Made by a program: the position numbers and the translations under genes. 64,000 nt of DNA from contig JAOACD010000006.1 of the NCBI GenBank assembly GCA_026417975.1, positions 1 to 64,000 on the forward strand, given 5' to 3'. The DNA is from Melioribacter sp. GTDB taxonomy: Bacteria > Bacteroidota > Ignavibacteria > Ignavibacteriales > Melioribacteraceae. Under the pieces are notes generated by a model. That model was not told the origin of the DNA. It did not search any database and saw only the letters and a program-made list of their open reading frames with translations. Of this stretch, positions 46,642-57,300 are shown in pieces; the first letter of the stretch is position 1, and each line of letters starts with the position of its first letter.

Positions 46642-47553
46642 CTAATATTGTTTAATTACAAATTCTAATTTGTTTGGTTTAATATCTAAAAGAGTAGTGA
46701 AATTAGGTAACTCAACAATAGGTTCAATTTTATCTTCTTCGCTTTTTAAGGCTGCCCAATAGTCAACATAAACTTTAATACTATCTTTAGTAAGCTTTCC
46801 AAGTTTGTTAATTCCTCCTTTAATAACTACACTAACTTTTGATGGGAAAAGGATTAACTCTTTAGATGGTGGTACATTTCTGATTTCTACATCTAAATCA
46901 TGAAATTCTCTTTCTACTATTTTTTGGACATCAAATTCTATGAAACATTTTTCGAATGAGTAAGAAATCCCATTTATTTTTCTGAGATTTATTTCGACTT
47001 TTTTCCTTTCATTCACGTTATTAAAAACAACCGAATCGGTTTCAACACTATCAATATATTGTAAAATACTTGCTGGACCTCTAATTTCGACTTCTGGAGG
47101 GGAAACTGAAATTTTTGATACTAAGTCATACTCTTTTTCTAAGTTAATTTTAACAACAGGTTTTATAAGAACTGTTTTGGATACTGTCTTATCTATTTCA
47201 TACTCAATGTATGTTGGAGAAATTTCTAGAACTGTAAATGCAGAAGTAATCCAAGTATTATTTTCTATTTCGTTTCTTAACTCGGCTTTAAATTTTCCAA
47301 TTTTGTGATGAGCAGAAACTTTAAATGTATGCTCTCCTGTTAAAAATATTTTAGCAAGGTCCCAGCCTTTAGCTTTCAATTTTAGCATAACTACATCAGA
47401 AGAAATATAACTAGGAGAATATTTTCTGGGCAAATCTACCAATTCAACAGGGATAGTAATTGTTTCTACATAGTATTCTGATAAACTCACAGAACCCCAT
47501 AAAATCAAAGAAAAAACCGATACAAATATTATTGGTATTATTCTTCTCTTCAT
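46642..47553 (-). CDS. YbbR-domain membrane-anchored protein
   Basis: 303 aa with one N-terminal transmembrane segment (IIPIIFVSVFSLILWGSVSL) and a run of YbbR-type beta repeats outside (VELVDLPRKYSPSYI, VKPVVKINLEKEYDLVSKISVSPPEVEIRGPA, DVEIRNVPPSKELILFPSKVSV). In Firmicutes YbbR (CdaR) regulates the c-di-AMP synthase CdaA, but no cdaA is seen next to it here; it sits between the BMC shell genes and tmk. Role in this organism unknown. Confidence 0.85.
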   Translation of the reverse strand: MKRRIIPIIFVSVFSLILWGSVSLSEYYVETITIPVELVDLPRKYSPSYISSDVVMLKLKAKGWDLAKIFLTGEHTFKVSAHHKIGKFKAELRNEIENNTWITSAFTVLEISPTYIEYEIDKTVSKTVLIKPVVKINLEKEYDLVSKISVSPPEVEIRGPASILQYIDSVETDSVVFNNVNERKKVEINLRKINGISYSFEKCFIEFDVQKIVEREFHDLDVEIRNVPPSKELILFPSKVSVVIKGGINKLGKLTKDSIKVYVDYWAALKSEEDKIEPIVELPNFTTLLDIKPNKLEFVIKQY

Positions 47554-47611
47554 AATTACAATTAAAAGACATTACATTGAAGATAATTATTCCGCTTAGA
47601 TTAATAATTTA

Positions 47612-48253
47612 TTACCTTATTGCATTAAAATAAGCTATTAATTCACTTCTGCTAGCTCGGGAAATTTCTCTCCCTTTAATAGGGAAATTTTTAAAACTTC
47701 TTGCAAGATGTCGTAACTTATGAACATTCAATTTAGCTAATACTTCTTCGGGTGGCACTTCTAATTTTTCTTTACCAAAATCTTTTATAATCTCATCAAG
47801 GTATTCTCGTTCAGTTTTCCCCGACTTATTTTTATCTTCTTCTTTAGTAAGAACTTGCAATTTCTTTTTTCGGTCTATATTATTTTCTTTAATTTCTGTA
47901 CTAGAAATCTTATCAAATAAAGTAGGAGTAGTCAAATTCATTTCATCCTTTATTTCATTATTCTCTTTGTTACCGTGAAAACCTTTTGAAAATATTAGCT
48001 TATCTACTTGCTCAGCTGGCTTAGGTATTATATGTGAAGATATTAATTGTCCTACACGCTGAGCTGCTGAAGCTCCGGTCTCAATAGCAACTTGCACTGC
48101 AGCAATTTCTCCTACAACCTTTATAATAACAAAGCCTTCAGAAATTTTTTCCTTACCTAATAATTTCACATCTGCAGTTTTAAGCATAACATCTGCTGCT
48201 TCTATTGCTGCAACTAATCCTTTTGTTTCAATTAATCCTAATGCGAGTTTCAT
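47612..48253 (-). CDS. BMC-domain shell protein with a C-terminal SAP-like extension
   Basis: Microcompartment shell protein of 213 aa. Residues 1-90 are a BMC-H domain (LGLIETKGLVAAIEAADVML, then GEIAAVQVAIETGASAAQRVG and SSHIIPKP). A charged, probably flexible linker follows (about 95-155), then a 50-residue helical module: KLNVHKLRHLARSF, a short loop, then ISRASRSELIAYFNAI. This pattern resembles SAP/Rho-N nucleic-acid-binding motifs. EutK of the ethanolamine compartment similarly carries a C-terminal nucleic-acid-binding domain; the comparison is by architecture only. Starts 2 bp after the upstream shell gene's stop. Confidence 0.88.
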   Translation of the reverse strand: MKLALGLIETKGLVAAIEAADVMLKTADVKLLGKEKISEGFVIIKVVGEIAAVQVAIETGASAAQRVGQLISSHIIPKPAEQVDKLIFSKGFHGNKENNEIKDEMNLTTPTLFDKISSTEIKENNIDRKKKLQVLTKEEDKNKSGKTEREYLDEIIKDFGKEKLEVPPEEVLAKLNVHKLRHLARSFKNFPIKGREISRASRSELIAYFNAIR

Positions 48254-48255
48254 TT

Positions 48256-48537
48256 TTATTTGAGGCGTTTGGGAAGAATTAATTCGACATCAGAATGAGG
48301 ACGTGGGATAACATGAACTGAAACCAATTCACCAACCTTTTGAGCTGCTGCAGCTCCAGCTTCTACTGCTGCTTTTACTGCCCCTACATCACCTCTAATC
48401 ATTACTGTTACATAACCTCCCCCTATTACTTCTTTACCTATTAATTCAACATTTGCTGTTTTAACCATAGCATCAGCAGCTTCTATTGCACCAACTAACC
48501 CTTTAGTTTCAATCATACCAAGCGCGTCAAGCGACAT
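48256..48537 (-). CDS. BMC-H hexameric microcompartment shell protein
   Basis: 93 aa, standard PduA/EutM-like shell subunit forming hexameric tiles with a central pore. The canonical pattern [60 protein letters not shown] and [12 protein letters not shown] is complete. ATG at 48537 with GGAG 8 nt upstream. Located between ruvX and the second shell gene, in an operon otherwise made of housekeeping genes; no pentameric vertex protein (BMC-P) and no recognised cargo enzyme is adjacent. Confidence 0.97.
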   Translation of the reverse strand: MSLDALGMIETKGLVGAIEAADAMVKTANVELIGKEVIGGGYVTVMIRGDVGAVKAAVEAGAAAAQKVGELVSVHVIPRPHSDVELILPKRLK

Positions 48538-48600
48538 AGAATTTACTCCTTTTATTAATTTATTTTCTAAAATTCAAAATAGTCTATATAGCAAAAAATG

Positions 48601-49041
48601 TCAATTTGTTTTATTAGAGAATAACTTTAGATAATCTTCCAAAAGCACAGCTGCAGAGTTTCTATCTAGTAATCCTTTCTCCTTTCTCTTCTTTTTTGAT
48701 TTTACAGTCTCTACTATTCTTTTTTGTGCAATTGAAGATGTATATCTTTCATCAACTAATTCTACAGGAATATTAAATTTTTTTTCTAATTCATTCTTAA
48801 ATTTTAAAATTAGAGGGAAAATTTTAGATTCTTGACCATTTTCCTTAATAGGATTTCCTAAAATAATTTTTTTTACATTATAATTTTCTATAATCTTCTC
48901 TAGTTCTTTCCATAAGTCTTTATTATTTTGAAGGGTTACTAAAGGATAAGCAAAAATATTCAATGGATCTGTAACAGCAAGCCCAATTCTTTTTTCACCA
49001 AAATCTACTGCTAAGATTCTTGCTTCTAAAGTTTGTTCCAT
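48601..49041 (-). CDS. ruvX: YqgF/RuvX-family RNase H-like nuclease
   Basis: Holliday-junction-resolvase-like protein that acts in pre-16S rRNA 5' processing in E. coli. 146 aa. ILAVDFGEKRIGLAVTDPL (first Asp), KKIILGNPIKENGQESK (the motif with Gly-x-Pro), and VELVDERYTSSIAQ, all typical. Follows rel by 7 bp. Standard length. Confidence 0.93.
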   Translation of the reverse strand: MEQTLEARILAVDFGEKRIGLAVTDPLNIFAYPLVTLQNNKDLWKELEKIIENYNVKKIILGNPIKENGQESKIFPLILKFKNELEKKFNIPVELVDERYTSSIAQKRIVETVKSKKKRKEKGLLDRNSAAVLLEDYLKLFSNKTN

Positions 49042-49048
49042 AAGCTTT

Positions 49049-51244
49049 TTAATGTTTATTTGAATCGAATCTTTCTACTGAATATACACCATGTATTTTT
49101 TTTAGTCTATCTATTAATTTATTAAGGTGATCCAAATTTTTTACATAAACTGTTATAGTCCCCTTAAAAATAGAATCTTCTGCGCTCATATTAACAGATT
49201 TAATGTTAGTATTTTCATAATTTGTGATACAATTTGAAATATCTTTCAAAATACCTGGAATATCTTCACCTTTTATTACTAATCCTGCTATAAAATAAGA
49301 GCCATCAGCTTTTGGCCATGTGACAGGTACAAGTCTATCATCATTAGCTTCTAATTTATCTATTAAATTTCTACAATTCTTACGATGTATTTTAATACCT
49401 TCACCTATGGTTACATAACCAATAATTGGATCACCAGGAATTGGATTACAACATTTAGCGAAACTAATTGCTAAACCTTTTTGATCGCCATCAATTACAA
49501 CCTCGCCAGCGGTAAATCTTGCTATATCAGCAAACTTTTCAAATTGTAAATCAATACTTTGCTTTTGTTCTACTTCTTCTTGAGGTTTTAATATAAAATC
49601 TAATTCTACTTTATTTTCTGCTATTGCTTTATAAAAACTTTTTAAATTATCAAATTTTAATTTGCGAGATAATTTTACAATATCATCAGGACTATAATTC
49701 AGTTTGTGCTTTTTTAATTTTTTTTCAAATAATTCTTTGCCTGCTTCTACTAATTTTTCTTCTTCCTTATTTAAATACCTCCTTATATGATTTCTTGCCT
49801 TTTGAGTCTGTACAAATTGTAACCAGCTTTTATTTGGATGTTGATTTTTTGATGTAATAATTTCAACCATATCACCACTGTGAAGCTTTGTATCAAGTGG
49901 CACTATTTTCCCGTTAACTTTTGCTCCTATGCATTGGTCCCCTATATTACTATGAATTTCATAAGCAAAATCTACAGGGGTTGAATTAACAGGCAATCTT
50001 TTTAATTCTCCTTTGGGTGTAAAAACATAAATTTCATCTTGATATAAATTCAACTTAAAACTTGTCAGAATTTCTTTTGTTGCTTCATCACGAGATGCAT
50101 TTTCAAAAATATCTCGAATCCAACTTACCCACTCTTCTAATTCCTTATCAGTAGTAGTAATCTGCTCTTTATATTTCCAATGTGCGGCCACACCTTTCTC
50201 TGCAATCTCATGCATTTTTCTTGTCCTTATTTGAATTTCAACAAGCTTACCTTCAGGGCCTATGACAGTTGTATGAAGAGACTGATAATTGTTTTTTTTG
50301 GGGACTGAGATAAAGTCTTTAAATCTTGCTGGTATAGGCTTATAAAGTTGTGTTACAATTCCATACACAAGATAACATTGATTTTTATCCTCGGTTTCCA
50401 AAATAATTCTAATTGCAAATTTATCGTAAACTTGTTCATAAGATAAATTTTGAGTAATCATTTTCCTATAAATACTATAAAGATGCTTTGGACGCCCGCT
50501 TATTTCAAAGGTCAAATTAGCTTCTTTCAACTTTTCTTCTATAGGTCTTATTACTTTATTTATGAATTCTTCTCTTTCTTTGCGAGTGTCATTTATTTTT
50601 CTTGATAAGTCTTCATATGCTTCTCTGTTAAGATACTTGAAGGCAAGGTCTTCAAGCTCCCACTTTATTGCACCTAGTCCAAATCGATGCGCTAATGGTG
50701 CATAAATTTCCTGAGTTTCTTTTGCAATTCTTAATTGTTTTTGTGGACTAAGAAATTCTAGCGTTCGCATGTTATGAAGTCTATCAGCAAATTTAACAAG
50801 AATTACCCTTACATCTTTTATCATCGAAAGGAGAAGCTTACGATAATTTTCTGCTTTCTTTTGATCTTCTGTTTTTGTAATCTCTTGGTCTTTTAACAAT
50901 CCTCCAATTTTTGTAACACCATCAACAATTTCTGCAACATCTTTTCCAAATTCCTTACTAATAAATTCAAGGTTGGTATCAGAATCTTCTACAACATCAT
51001 GCAGGAGAGCACTTACGACAGATATATCATCCAGAGGTATTTCTTTTGCAACAATCATTGCTACTTCATAAGGATGATTAAAATATGGCTCTCCAGATGC
51101 ACGAAAGTCGTTTTTATGACATTCATAGCTAAATTGAAATGCTTTACGAATTAAATCTTCGTTAACTGAACGTAAGTTTTCTCTACATACATTTAACAAA
51201 TCATCAAGCATTCGTTTATGTTTAATCCTTAATAAGCTATCCAT
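49049..51244 (-). CDS. rel: bifunctional RelA/SpoT (p)ppGpp synthetase/hydrolase
   Basis: Stringent-response enzyme, 731 aa. N-terminal HD hydrolase domain is intact (SALLHDVVEDSDTNLEFI, about residues 75-95; LVKFADRLHNMRTLEF), so hydrolysis is expected. Synthetase domain with the substrate loop RFKDFISVPKKNNYQSLHTT (about 305-324). TGS domain (IYVFTPKGELKRLPVNSTPVDFAYEIHS), a helical region, zinc-finger region with CCNPIPGDPIIGY and a C-terminal ACT domain. Own promoter at 51278-51307. It is the first gene of the run rel-ruvX-BMC-BMC-ybbR-tmk-ctpA. Confidence 0.95.
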   Translation of the reverse strand: MDSLLRIKHKRMLDDLLNVCRENLRSVNEDLIRKAFQFSYECHKNDFRASGEPYFNHPYEVAMIVAKEIPLDDISVVSALLHDVVEDSDTNLEFISKEFGKDVAEIVDGVTKIGGLLKDQEITKTEDQKKAENYRKLLLSMIKDVRVILVKFADRLHNMRTLEFLSPQKQLRIAKETQEIYAPLAHRFGLGAIKWELEDLAFKYLNREAYEDLSRKINDTRKEREEFINKVIRPIEEKLKEANLTFEISGRPKHLYSIYRKMITQNLSYEQVYDKFAIRIILETEDKNQCYLVYGIVTQLYKPIPARFKDFISVPKKNNYQSLHTTVIGPEGKLVEIQIRTRKMHEIAEKGVAAHWKYKEQITTTDKELEEWVSWIRDIFENASRDEATKEILTSFKLNLYQDEIYVFTPKGELKRLPVNSTPVDFAYEIHSNIGDQCIGAKVNGKIVPLDTKLHSGDMVEIITSKNQHPNKSWLQFVQTQKARNHIRRYLNKEEEKLVEAGKELFEKKLKKHKLNYSPDDIVKLSRKLKFDNLKSFYKAIAENKVELDFILKPQEEVEQKQSIDLQFEKFADIARFTAGEVVIDGDQKGLAISFAKCCNPIPGDPIIGYVTIGEGIKIHRKNCRNLIDKLEANDDRLVPVTWPKADGSYFIAGLVIKGEDIPGILKDISNCITNYENTNIKSVNMSAEDSIFKGTITVYVKNLDHLNKLIDRLKKIHGVYSVERFDSNKH

Positions 51245-51277
51245 AATATTTTTACAGTATCATCGTTTATTTATTAC

Positions 51278-51307
51278 TTTATACAAAAAATAATTAATGA
51301 AGTTCAA
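51278..51307 (-). promoter_or_regulatory. promoter of the rel operon
   Basis: Minus-strand TTGAAC (51307-51302), 18-nt spacer, TATAAA (51283-51278), about 33 bp before the rel start. It abuts the stop codon of upp, so the rel-ruvX-shell operon can be transcribed independently. Confidence 0.6.
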
Positions 51308-51934
51308 TTAAAAAGTACCAAAAGTTCTATCCCCAGCATCTCCAAGTCCAGGCAATATATATCCATTGTCATTTAATTTTCTATCGACTGCGGCAGTGTA
51401 AATTAATATATCAGGATGTTCTTTATTCATTCTCTCGATCCCTTCTGGAGCCGAAATTAAACAAGCTAGTAAACATTTTCCAGCGCCATTTTTCTTAAGA
51501 TAATTAAAAGAAGCTACTGCACTACCTCCGGTTGCAAGCATAGGATCAAGAAGTATTGTAATAGATGATTTCAAACCACTAGGCGTTTTATAATAATAAT
51601 CAATTGGTTGTAATGTTTTTTCATCTCTTTGTAAACCTATGTGCCCGACTTTTGCTTCCGGCATCATTTGTAAAAACGAATCTACCATACTTAACCCAGC
51701 ACGTAAAACAGGAATTAAAACAACTTGATGCTTTAATTTGTAACCTTTGGTTTTCTCTAGTGGTGTCTCAACTTCATATTCTTCTAGTTCAAAGTTTTTT
51801 GATATTTCAATGGCAATTGAATAAGAAATTCTTCCCAAAGCTTCTCTGAAAATTGATGGGGAAGAATTTTTGTCTCTTAAAATTGATAAATCTTTTCTAA
51901 CCAGTGGGTTATCAACTATAATAAGATTATTCAT
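51308..51934 (-). CDS. upp: uracil phosphoribosyltransferase
   Basis: Pyrimidine salvage: uracil plus PRPP gives UMP. 208 aa. VVLIPVLRAGLSMVDSFLQM, KVGHIGLQRDEKTLQP, the PRPP loop LLDPMLATGGSA and the C-terminal uracil-binding YILPGLGDAGDRTFGT are present. ATG at 51934 follows AAGGA. The 278-bp gap between it and der is AT-rich and shows no further gene or clear promoter. Confidence 0.96.
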   Translation of the reverse strand: MNNLIIVDNPLVRKDLSILRDKNSSPSIFREALGRISYSIAIEISKNFELEEYEVETPLEKTKGYKLKHQVVLIPVLRAGLSMVDSFLQMMPEAKVGHIGLQRDEKTLQPIDYYYKTPSGLKSSITILLDPMLATGGSAVASFNYLKKNGAGKCLLACLISAPEGIERMNKEHPDILIYTAAVDRKLNDNGYILPGLGDAGDRTFGTF

Positions 51935-52212
51935 AGTTGTTCCTTTTTAATTTTAAAGAAAAATATAGAATATCCTTTAATTTTTTATTGTACATTTAAC
52001 ATAAGCTCTTCTTATAATTTCTTTTGCAAATTGCTTGGCCAATTAATAAACAAAATATAAATAATTTTTAGTCTATTTTTTCTTTGAAATTTTAGAATTA
52101 ATAAAATTATAAAAGGAAGAATATTATTTATCATCAATTTTATAATTTTTTTATTCCAAAAATTTACCTGTTGTAAAAAAATTATTTGGCTTCCAAATGC
52201 TATAGTTTATTA

Positions 52213-53526
52213 CTATTTTTCTCTAAAAGAGATTGTAAAGGGAACCCCCTCAAAACCAAAGTGCTGACGAATAAGTCTTTCAAGAAATCTTTTGTAGGTT
52301 TCTGGAATATATTTATGTTGATTAGCGAAAAACAAAAAGATAGGGTAATGTTCACCTACCTGTGTTATATACCTAATTTTGATTTCTCTTCCAGTTGGGG
52401 TTGCTGGAGGAGGGGTTTTTTGAATTTCTGGAAGTAATATTTCATTTAATTGGTGGGTAGGGATTTTCTTTTTTCTTTCTTCATGAATTTTTTTTGCTAA
52501 CTCTATCAATTTAAAAATTCTTTGTTTAGTTAAAGCAGAAATAGTTATAATAGGTACATAATCAACTGTTGCCATTTTAGCTCTAATAGCATCTTCATAT
52601 TTCTTTGCAGTATTAGCATCTTTTTCAATTAAATCCCACTTATTGACTGCTATTATTAATCCTTTTCTTCTTCTTACAGCTTCTTGAATAATTTTCTGGT
52701 CTTGATTTTCAATCCCTTGTTGTGCATCGAGAAGTAAAATAGCAACATCACAATCCCACAATGCTCTGTATGTCCTTACACTAGCAAAAAATTCTATATT
52801 TTCTTTTATTTTCGACTTCCTTTTCAATCCAGCAGTGTCTACAAGCACTATTTCTTCGCCATAGTATTTGAGTATAGAATCAATACTGTCTCTGGTAGTT
52901 CCAGGTATATCTGTTACTATACTTCTATCATATCCAAGCAATGCATTAACCAAAGAAGATTTACCAACATTTGGTTTTCCAATAATAGCTAAACGTAATC
53001 TATCATCAGGTTCAGCTTTTTCCTCTACGACTGGCAAATTACTTATCAAATCATCAAGAAAATCACCAAGATTTCTACCGTTAAGTGCAGATATATCAAA
53101 AATTTTTTCAATTCCAAGTGAATAAAAATCGTTTCTATGTATTTGCATTTCAGGTGTATCAGCTTTATTTACTAGTAAATAATATGGCTTTTTAGATTTT
53201 CTAATTAACCCTGCAATTTCTCTATCAAGAGGAGTTAAACCACTTTTACCGTCTACAACAAGTAAAATTGCATCTGCCTCATCAAGAGCAATTTTAACTT
53301 GTTCTCGAATTGCTGCTTCAAAAAGGTCCTCAGAATTTGGAACAAAGCCTCCTGTATCAATTAAACGAAAATGTCTACCATTCCATTCAACATCGCCATA
53401 AATTCGGTCGCGTGTTACTCCTGCTGTATCGTCAACGATTGATTTTTTACTTTTAGTCAAACGATTAAAAAGCGTAGACTTACCTACATTAGGTCGTCCT
53501 ATAATTACAACTACTGGTTCTTTCAT
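52213..53526 (-). CDS. der: ribosome biogenesis GTPase Der (EngA)
   Basis: Double-GTPase needed for 50S assembly. 437 aa. First G domain: GRPNVGKSTLFNR, DTAGVTRD, DTGG, NKAD; second: GKPNVGKSSLVNALLG, DIPGTTRDS, DTAGLKRKSKI, NKWDL; then the KH-like C-terminal domain ending IRQHFGFEGVPFTISFREK. Standard length and motif order. It lies 8 bp after the DUF5683-like gene on the same strand. Confidence 0.97.
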   Translation of the reverse strand: MKEPVVVIIGRPNVGKSTLFNRLTKSKKSIVDDTAGVTRDRIYGDVEWNGRHFRLIDTGGFVPNSEDLFEAAIREQVKIALDEADAILLVVDGKSGLTPLDREIAGLIRKSKKPYYLLVNKADTPEMQIHRNDFYSLGIEKIFDISALNGRNLGDFLDDLISNLPVVEEKAEPDDRLRLAIIGKPNVGKSSLVNALLGYDRSIVTDIPGTTRDSIDSILKYYGEEIVLVDTAGLKRKSKIKENIEFFASVRTYRALWDCDVAILLLDAQQGIENQDQKIIQEAVRRRKGLIIAVNKWDLIEKDANTAKKYEDAIRAKMATVDYVPIITISALTKQRIFKLIELAKKIHEERKKKIPTHQLNEILLPEIQKTPPPATPTGREIKIRYITQVGEHYPIFLFFANQHKYIPETYKRFLERLIRQHFGFEGVPFTISFREK

Positions 53527-53534
53527 AGATTATT

Positions 53535-54386
53535 TTAAAAATTATATTGCAAATTTAATTGAGGGTAATATAAAGTTTTATAACCAAATTCATAACTTTT
53601 TAACTCTGCAGAAAGAGTTAATTTCTTATTAAACCTACTTGCAGTCCATGCAGCATCAATTGCACTGAGAATATGATTTGTAACAATTATTAAAACTGCA
53701 GTATGTGCAACACTGTAAAAATCATTAGCTTTGCCACGTTCGTGAGAATAATAAATAAAATTTGGGGTAAGAGGGTCACCATAATTAAAAGGTGTATTTT
53801 CATCTCCAAAATCATCCCAACCGACATTAAATTGGGGATATTTTCCTATCATCTCATAATACTGTTGGTCACCGTAAGGAGCAAGATGATGCGAATAATA
53901 ACCCCCAATAGCACTTTCAAGGCGATTAAGTTCTCTCCAATTTACAGTACCATCTAAATTAAACACTTTAAAATTATTGGGATTAATCTCAGGATTAATT
54001 TTGGATGCATTTTTTATTGTCCATAAAGCATATCTTTTTACATCCCAATGTTTATCTGCAAAATTCTGAAAAAAATCTGTTTGTTTATCTCCTTTTTTAT
54101 CGTAAATAGTACCAATTGTTATAGCGGTAACTTCAACAGCTAAATAAATTATCGTTTTCAAATAACTTTCTGAATAAAATTGTCCAGTTCCTGGTAGTGC
54201 AAATGAAAGAGCTGCGGCAAGTATTGGTGACTTTTTATTGTTTTCAACTTGCGAATTTTCAATAAAATTTGTTTTTGTATTATTGAAAGAAATTTTTGAA
54301 TCTAAAATCAAAAATCCTGTTAATTTATCGTGCTGAGCAAATGTTTGTGTATAAAAAATTATTATTAATAAAATTATTTTCCTCAT
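53535..54386 (-). CDS. DUF5683-like exported protein
   Basis: 283 aa from ATG 54386, chosen because GAGGT lies 6 nt upstream and because the longer frame (54431) would overlap the neighbouring gene. Signal peptide of about 18 residues ending QTFAQ. Then a Ser/Asn-rich stretch and ILAAALSFALPGTGQFYSESYLKTIIYL, the conserved PGxGQFY motif of Bacteroidota DUF5683 proteins with two hydrophobic segments. A C-terminal half without known motif ends in beta strands (LNLQYNF). Probably envelope-associated; function unknown. Follows the metalloprotease-barrel gene. Confidence 0.7.
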   Translation of the reverse strand: MRKIILLIIIFYTQTFAQHDKLTGFLILDSKISFNNTKTNFIENSQVENNKKSPILAAALSFALPGTGQFYSESYLKTIIYLAVEVTAITIGTIYDKKGDKQTDFFQNFADKHWDVKRYALWTIKNASKINPEINPNNFKVFNLDGTVNWRELNRLESAIGGYYSHHLAPYGDQQYYEMIGKYPQFNVGWDDFGDENTPFNYGDPLTPNFIYYSHERGKANDFYSVAHTAVLIIVTNHILSAIDAAWTASRFNKKLTLSAELKSYEFGYKTLYYPQLNLQYNF

Positions 54387-54399
54387 TCTTACCTCACAT

Positions 54400-57300
54400 T
54401 TAAAAATTAAAGTCAAATAAAATTCCACCATAAAAGCTCAATTCTTTACCATATTTTACTTCTTCACCAAAAATTTTTCTTTTTATTTCATCAAAAGAAT
54501 ATGCAATGTTAAAAAACAAACTCGTTGGGAAAATATAAAATGAGTTCATTTTTATTCTAAAATCAACTCCAGCACCTTTTTTAAATTCTTTTAATGCAGG
54601 AACTTTACCATTCCAAGCATTACCAAAATCTCCATAAAATGCAACATAAATTTTGTCTATATAAAGATGTCCAATTCTCATATCAATATTTTTTAACAAT
54701 GGGAAACGGTATGTTAAATTTATCCAACTTAGCTCATTACCACTGATTGAATAAAAAGGATAACTTTTCATTCCTATTAAACCGCCAAGATAAAAATCAA
54801 AAAAATCTGGCACTGTAGGACCCAAAATAGATGCAATTCTCATTTGAGCTGTTAAAGTATGGTCTTTAGATATTTCAATGAATTCTTTCCAATTTAGTTC
54901 TATCCTGTGAAAATTAAAGTTCTTGTAAATAGGCTTTAATAGACCATCTTCAACAGCATATTTACCATCGGGGTTGTAGCGATTAATTTCATAGTCGTAT
55001 TTAATTTCAATTTTTCTACCTATTGGATTTATATCCGAATCAATAGTTGGTTTTATTGCTTCGTGAGAATATTTTAATTGAAAATCATTTCCAATAAAAT
55101 AAGTATCGTGTGTAGTTGGATACAAAATAGTTGAGAAAGGGAATAAAAAACTTTCGAGAGTCGCTGTATAACTGCTAAATACAAATCTAAATTCTAAATT
55201 ATTCCCTTCTGAAAAGATTTTATGCCTTAAGAAAAAATCTGCTTCGAATAAATTATACGTAACATTAGTTCTCGTGTTGTATGAAGCATCGAGCGAATCA
55301 AAAACTATTAAAGTATTGGCTTTTCTACTAACACTATAAAGTTCTATACCTGCCTCTGGAATTAAGCCTAATTGATAAAAAAATGGTAATTTATCCCTAT
55401 ATTCAAAAGATAAAAATAAATCTCTTTCAAAACGTTTATTAATAGCACCACTACCAAAAAAACTAAATCTATTTAGATAATCACTTGATGTCAAATAAAC
55501 TCCTGGTTTAATTCTATCAAATGCGTCATTAGATGTGGTATAATTATCGTAACGAACAAAAGGAATGATACTTACGCGAGTAAAATAACCAGAATATTTA
55601 CTAGGTTCTATATTTAACAATTTAGAATCATCGTAATTAATTAGATGTAAAATTCTTTCTTTTACTAAATCTCCTTTTGGTTTATCTTCTGAAAGTGGGG
55701 GATTATTTTTCCACACATATTTTTTTTCTGTTTGAACTTTATTTTGTTCATCTTTAGATAAATAAAAAAGTTTAAAGCCTTCCGATGTATATCCTGAATA
55801 AATTATATTTCCATATAAATCTATAGTGGGTTGAAAAGCACCTCCAATTACATTTGTTAATCTATTTTTTTCACCTGTCAATAAACTTAGTTTATATAGA
55901 TTGAAAATTCCAGTTTCATCAGATGAATAAATTAAATTACCTTCGTTGTCGAATACAGGATCTCTGTTATCGTGTTCATTTTTAACTAAAATTGAAAAGT
56001 TGCTTCCATCAATATTTACCTTTGCAATCTCTCTAGTATTTTTTAACGCATAACTAAATACTACAAAACTACCACCAGGAGAAAATTTTGGATTATAAAC
56101 TTGTTCTCCGTTATTAAAAAATGTTAACTGTTTGAAATCTCCTCCGTCTATATTTACTAAACCAATATTAGTTGTCCCATCTTTTTGAAATAAGAATACT
56201 ATTTTTTTACCATCAGGAGACACATTTGGATTATTTGCTCTAAGCCCAAATGTAAGTCGTTTACTTTTACCAGTTTTTAAATCATAAGAATACAAATCAT
56301 GAATTTTATTCCATCGAGGGTTATCATCACTTAACTTAGCATAAATAATTTTATCTTGATTTGGGACTTTAGAAATAGATGAACGAACCAAGGGAACAAG
56401 TAGTTTTTCTTCTTTTGTTTTTAAATTATACAAGTAAATGGAAGACAAACCAAAATAATCATTCCCTTTATTAGATATATAGAGTATTCTATTACTATCA
56501 ACAAATGTTGGGTAGAAATTACCAAATCCTTCGCGTACGATAATTTCTCCTTCAATACGATTACTCAATACATCGGCAATTCTCTCATTATAATCTTTTT
56601 TAATAAAACTCGTCCATTCATCATACAATTCTTTACCAGATATTCCAATAGCATCTTTAATAGCAGCATCTATTGTAAAATTAAATGTTTTACTTAACTT
56701 ATGCGAAATTTCTCTTAGTTTATCTTCGCCATACTTTTGAGATATGTAACGGACAAGTGCAAATCCTGAGTTATAAACAGATTCATTTCCCAAACTTGTT
56801 TTATCAAAAACACTCATTTGATTCCATGTTAACATCTTATTGCTGAGAGCATAACATCTCAAAATCATATCACGGTGAGTATCCCAATCATCATAACCAA
56901 ATTCTTTTCTCATATACTGAGCCGTTCCTTCTGCAAACCAAGCAGGAACATTAACTGTTGCTATAGGATAAGATGTTATAAAATTTGGAAAACCATAAAG
57001 AATGTCTGGCCTTCTTTTCTTTTCATAATTCATAAACTGAAAATAAAAAGCGGGAAATCTTCTATTTAGTTTCATTGAAGACTGAATTTGAACCATGTGC
57101 GTAAACTCGTGAGTAATTACATTTCTGAGCCAATTATGTGTTCCACGTAAATCAAAATCTAAAGCAGAGGCCCATATTTCAATCTTATTATCAAAAAAAT
57201 AGGTTGCTCCATTCGAGTAATCATCAATGTCTTTTATTACAAAATGAATTGCTTCTGGTTCATATTCATAAAGAGATGTTATAGGTTCCCAAATCTCTTC

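Noticed and set aside
51935-52212. Small RNA or hidden gene between upp and der
   Set aside because: Very AT-rich, no stable hairpin, no open frame with a ribosome-binding site.
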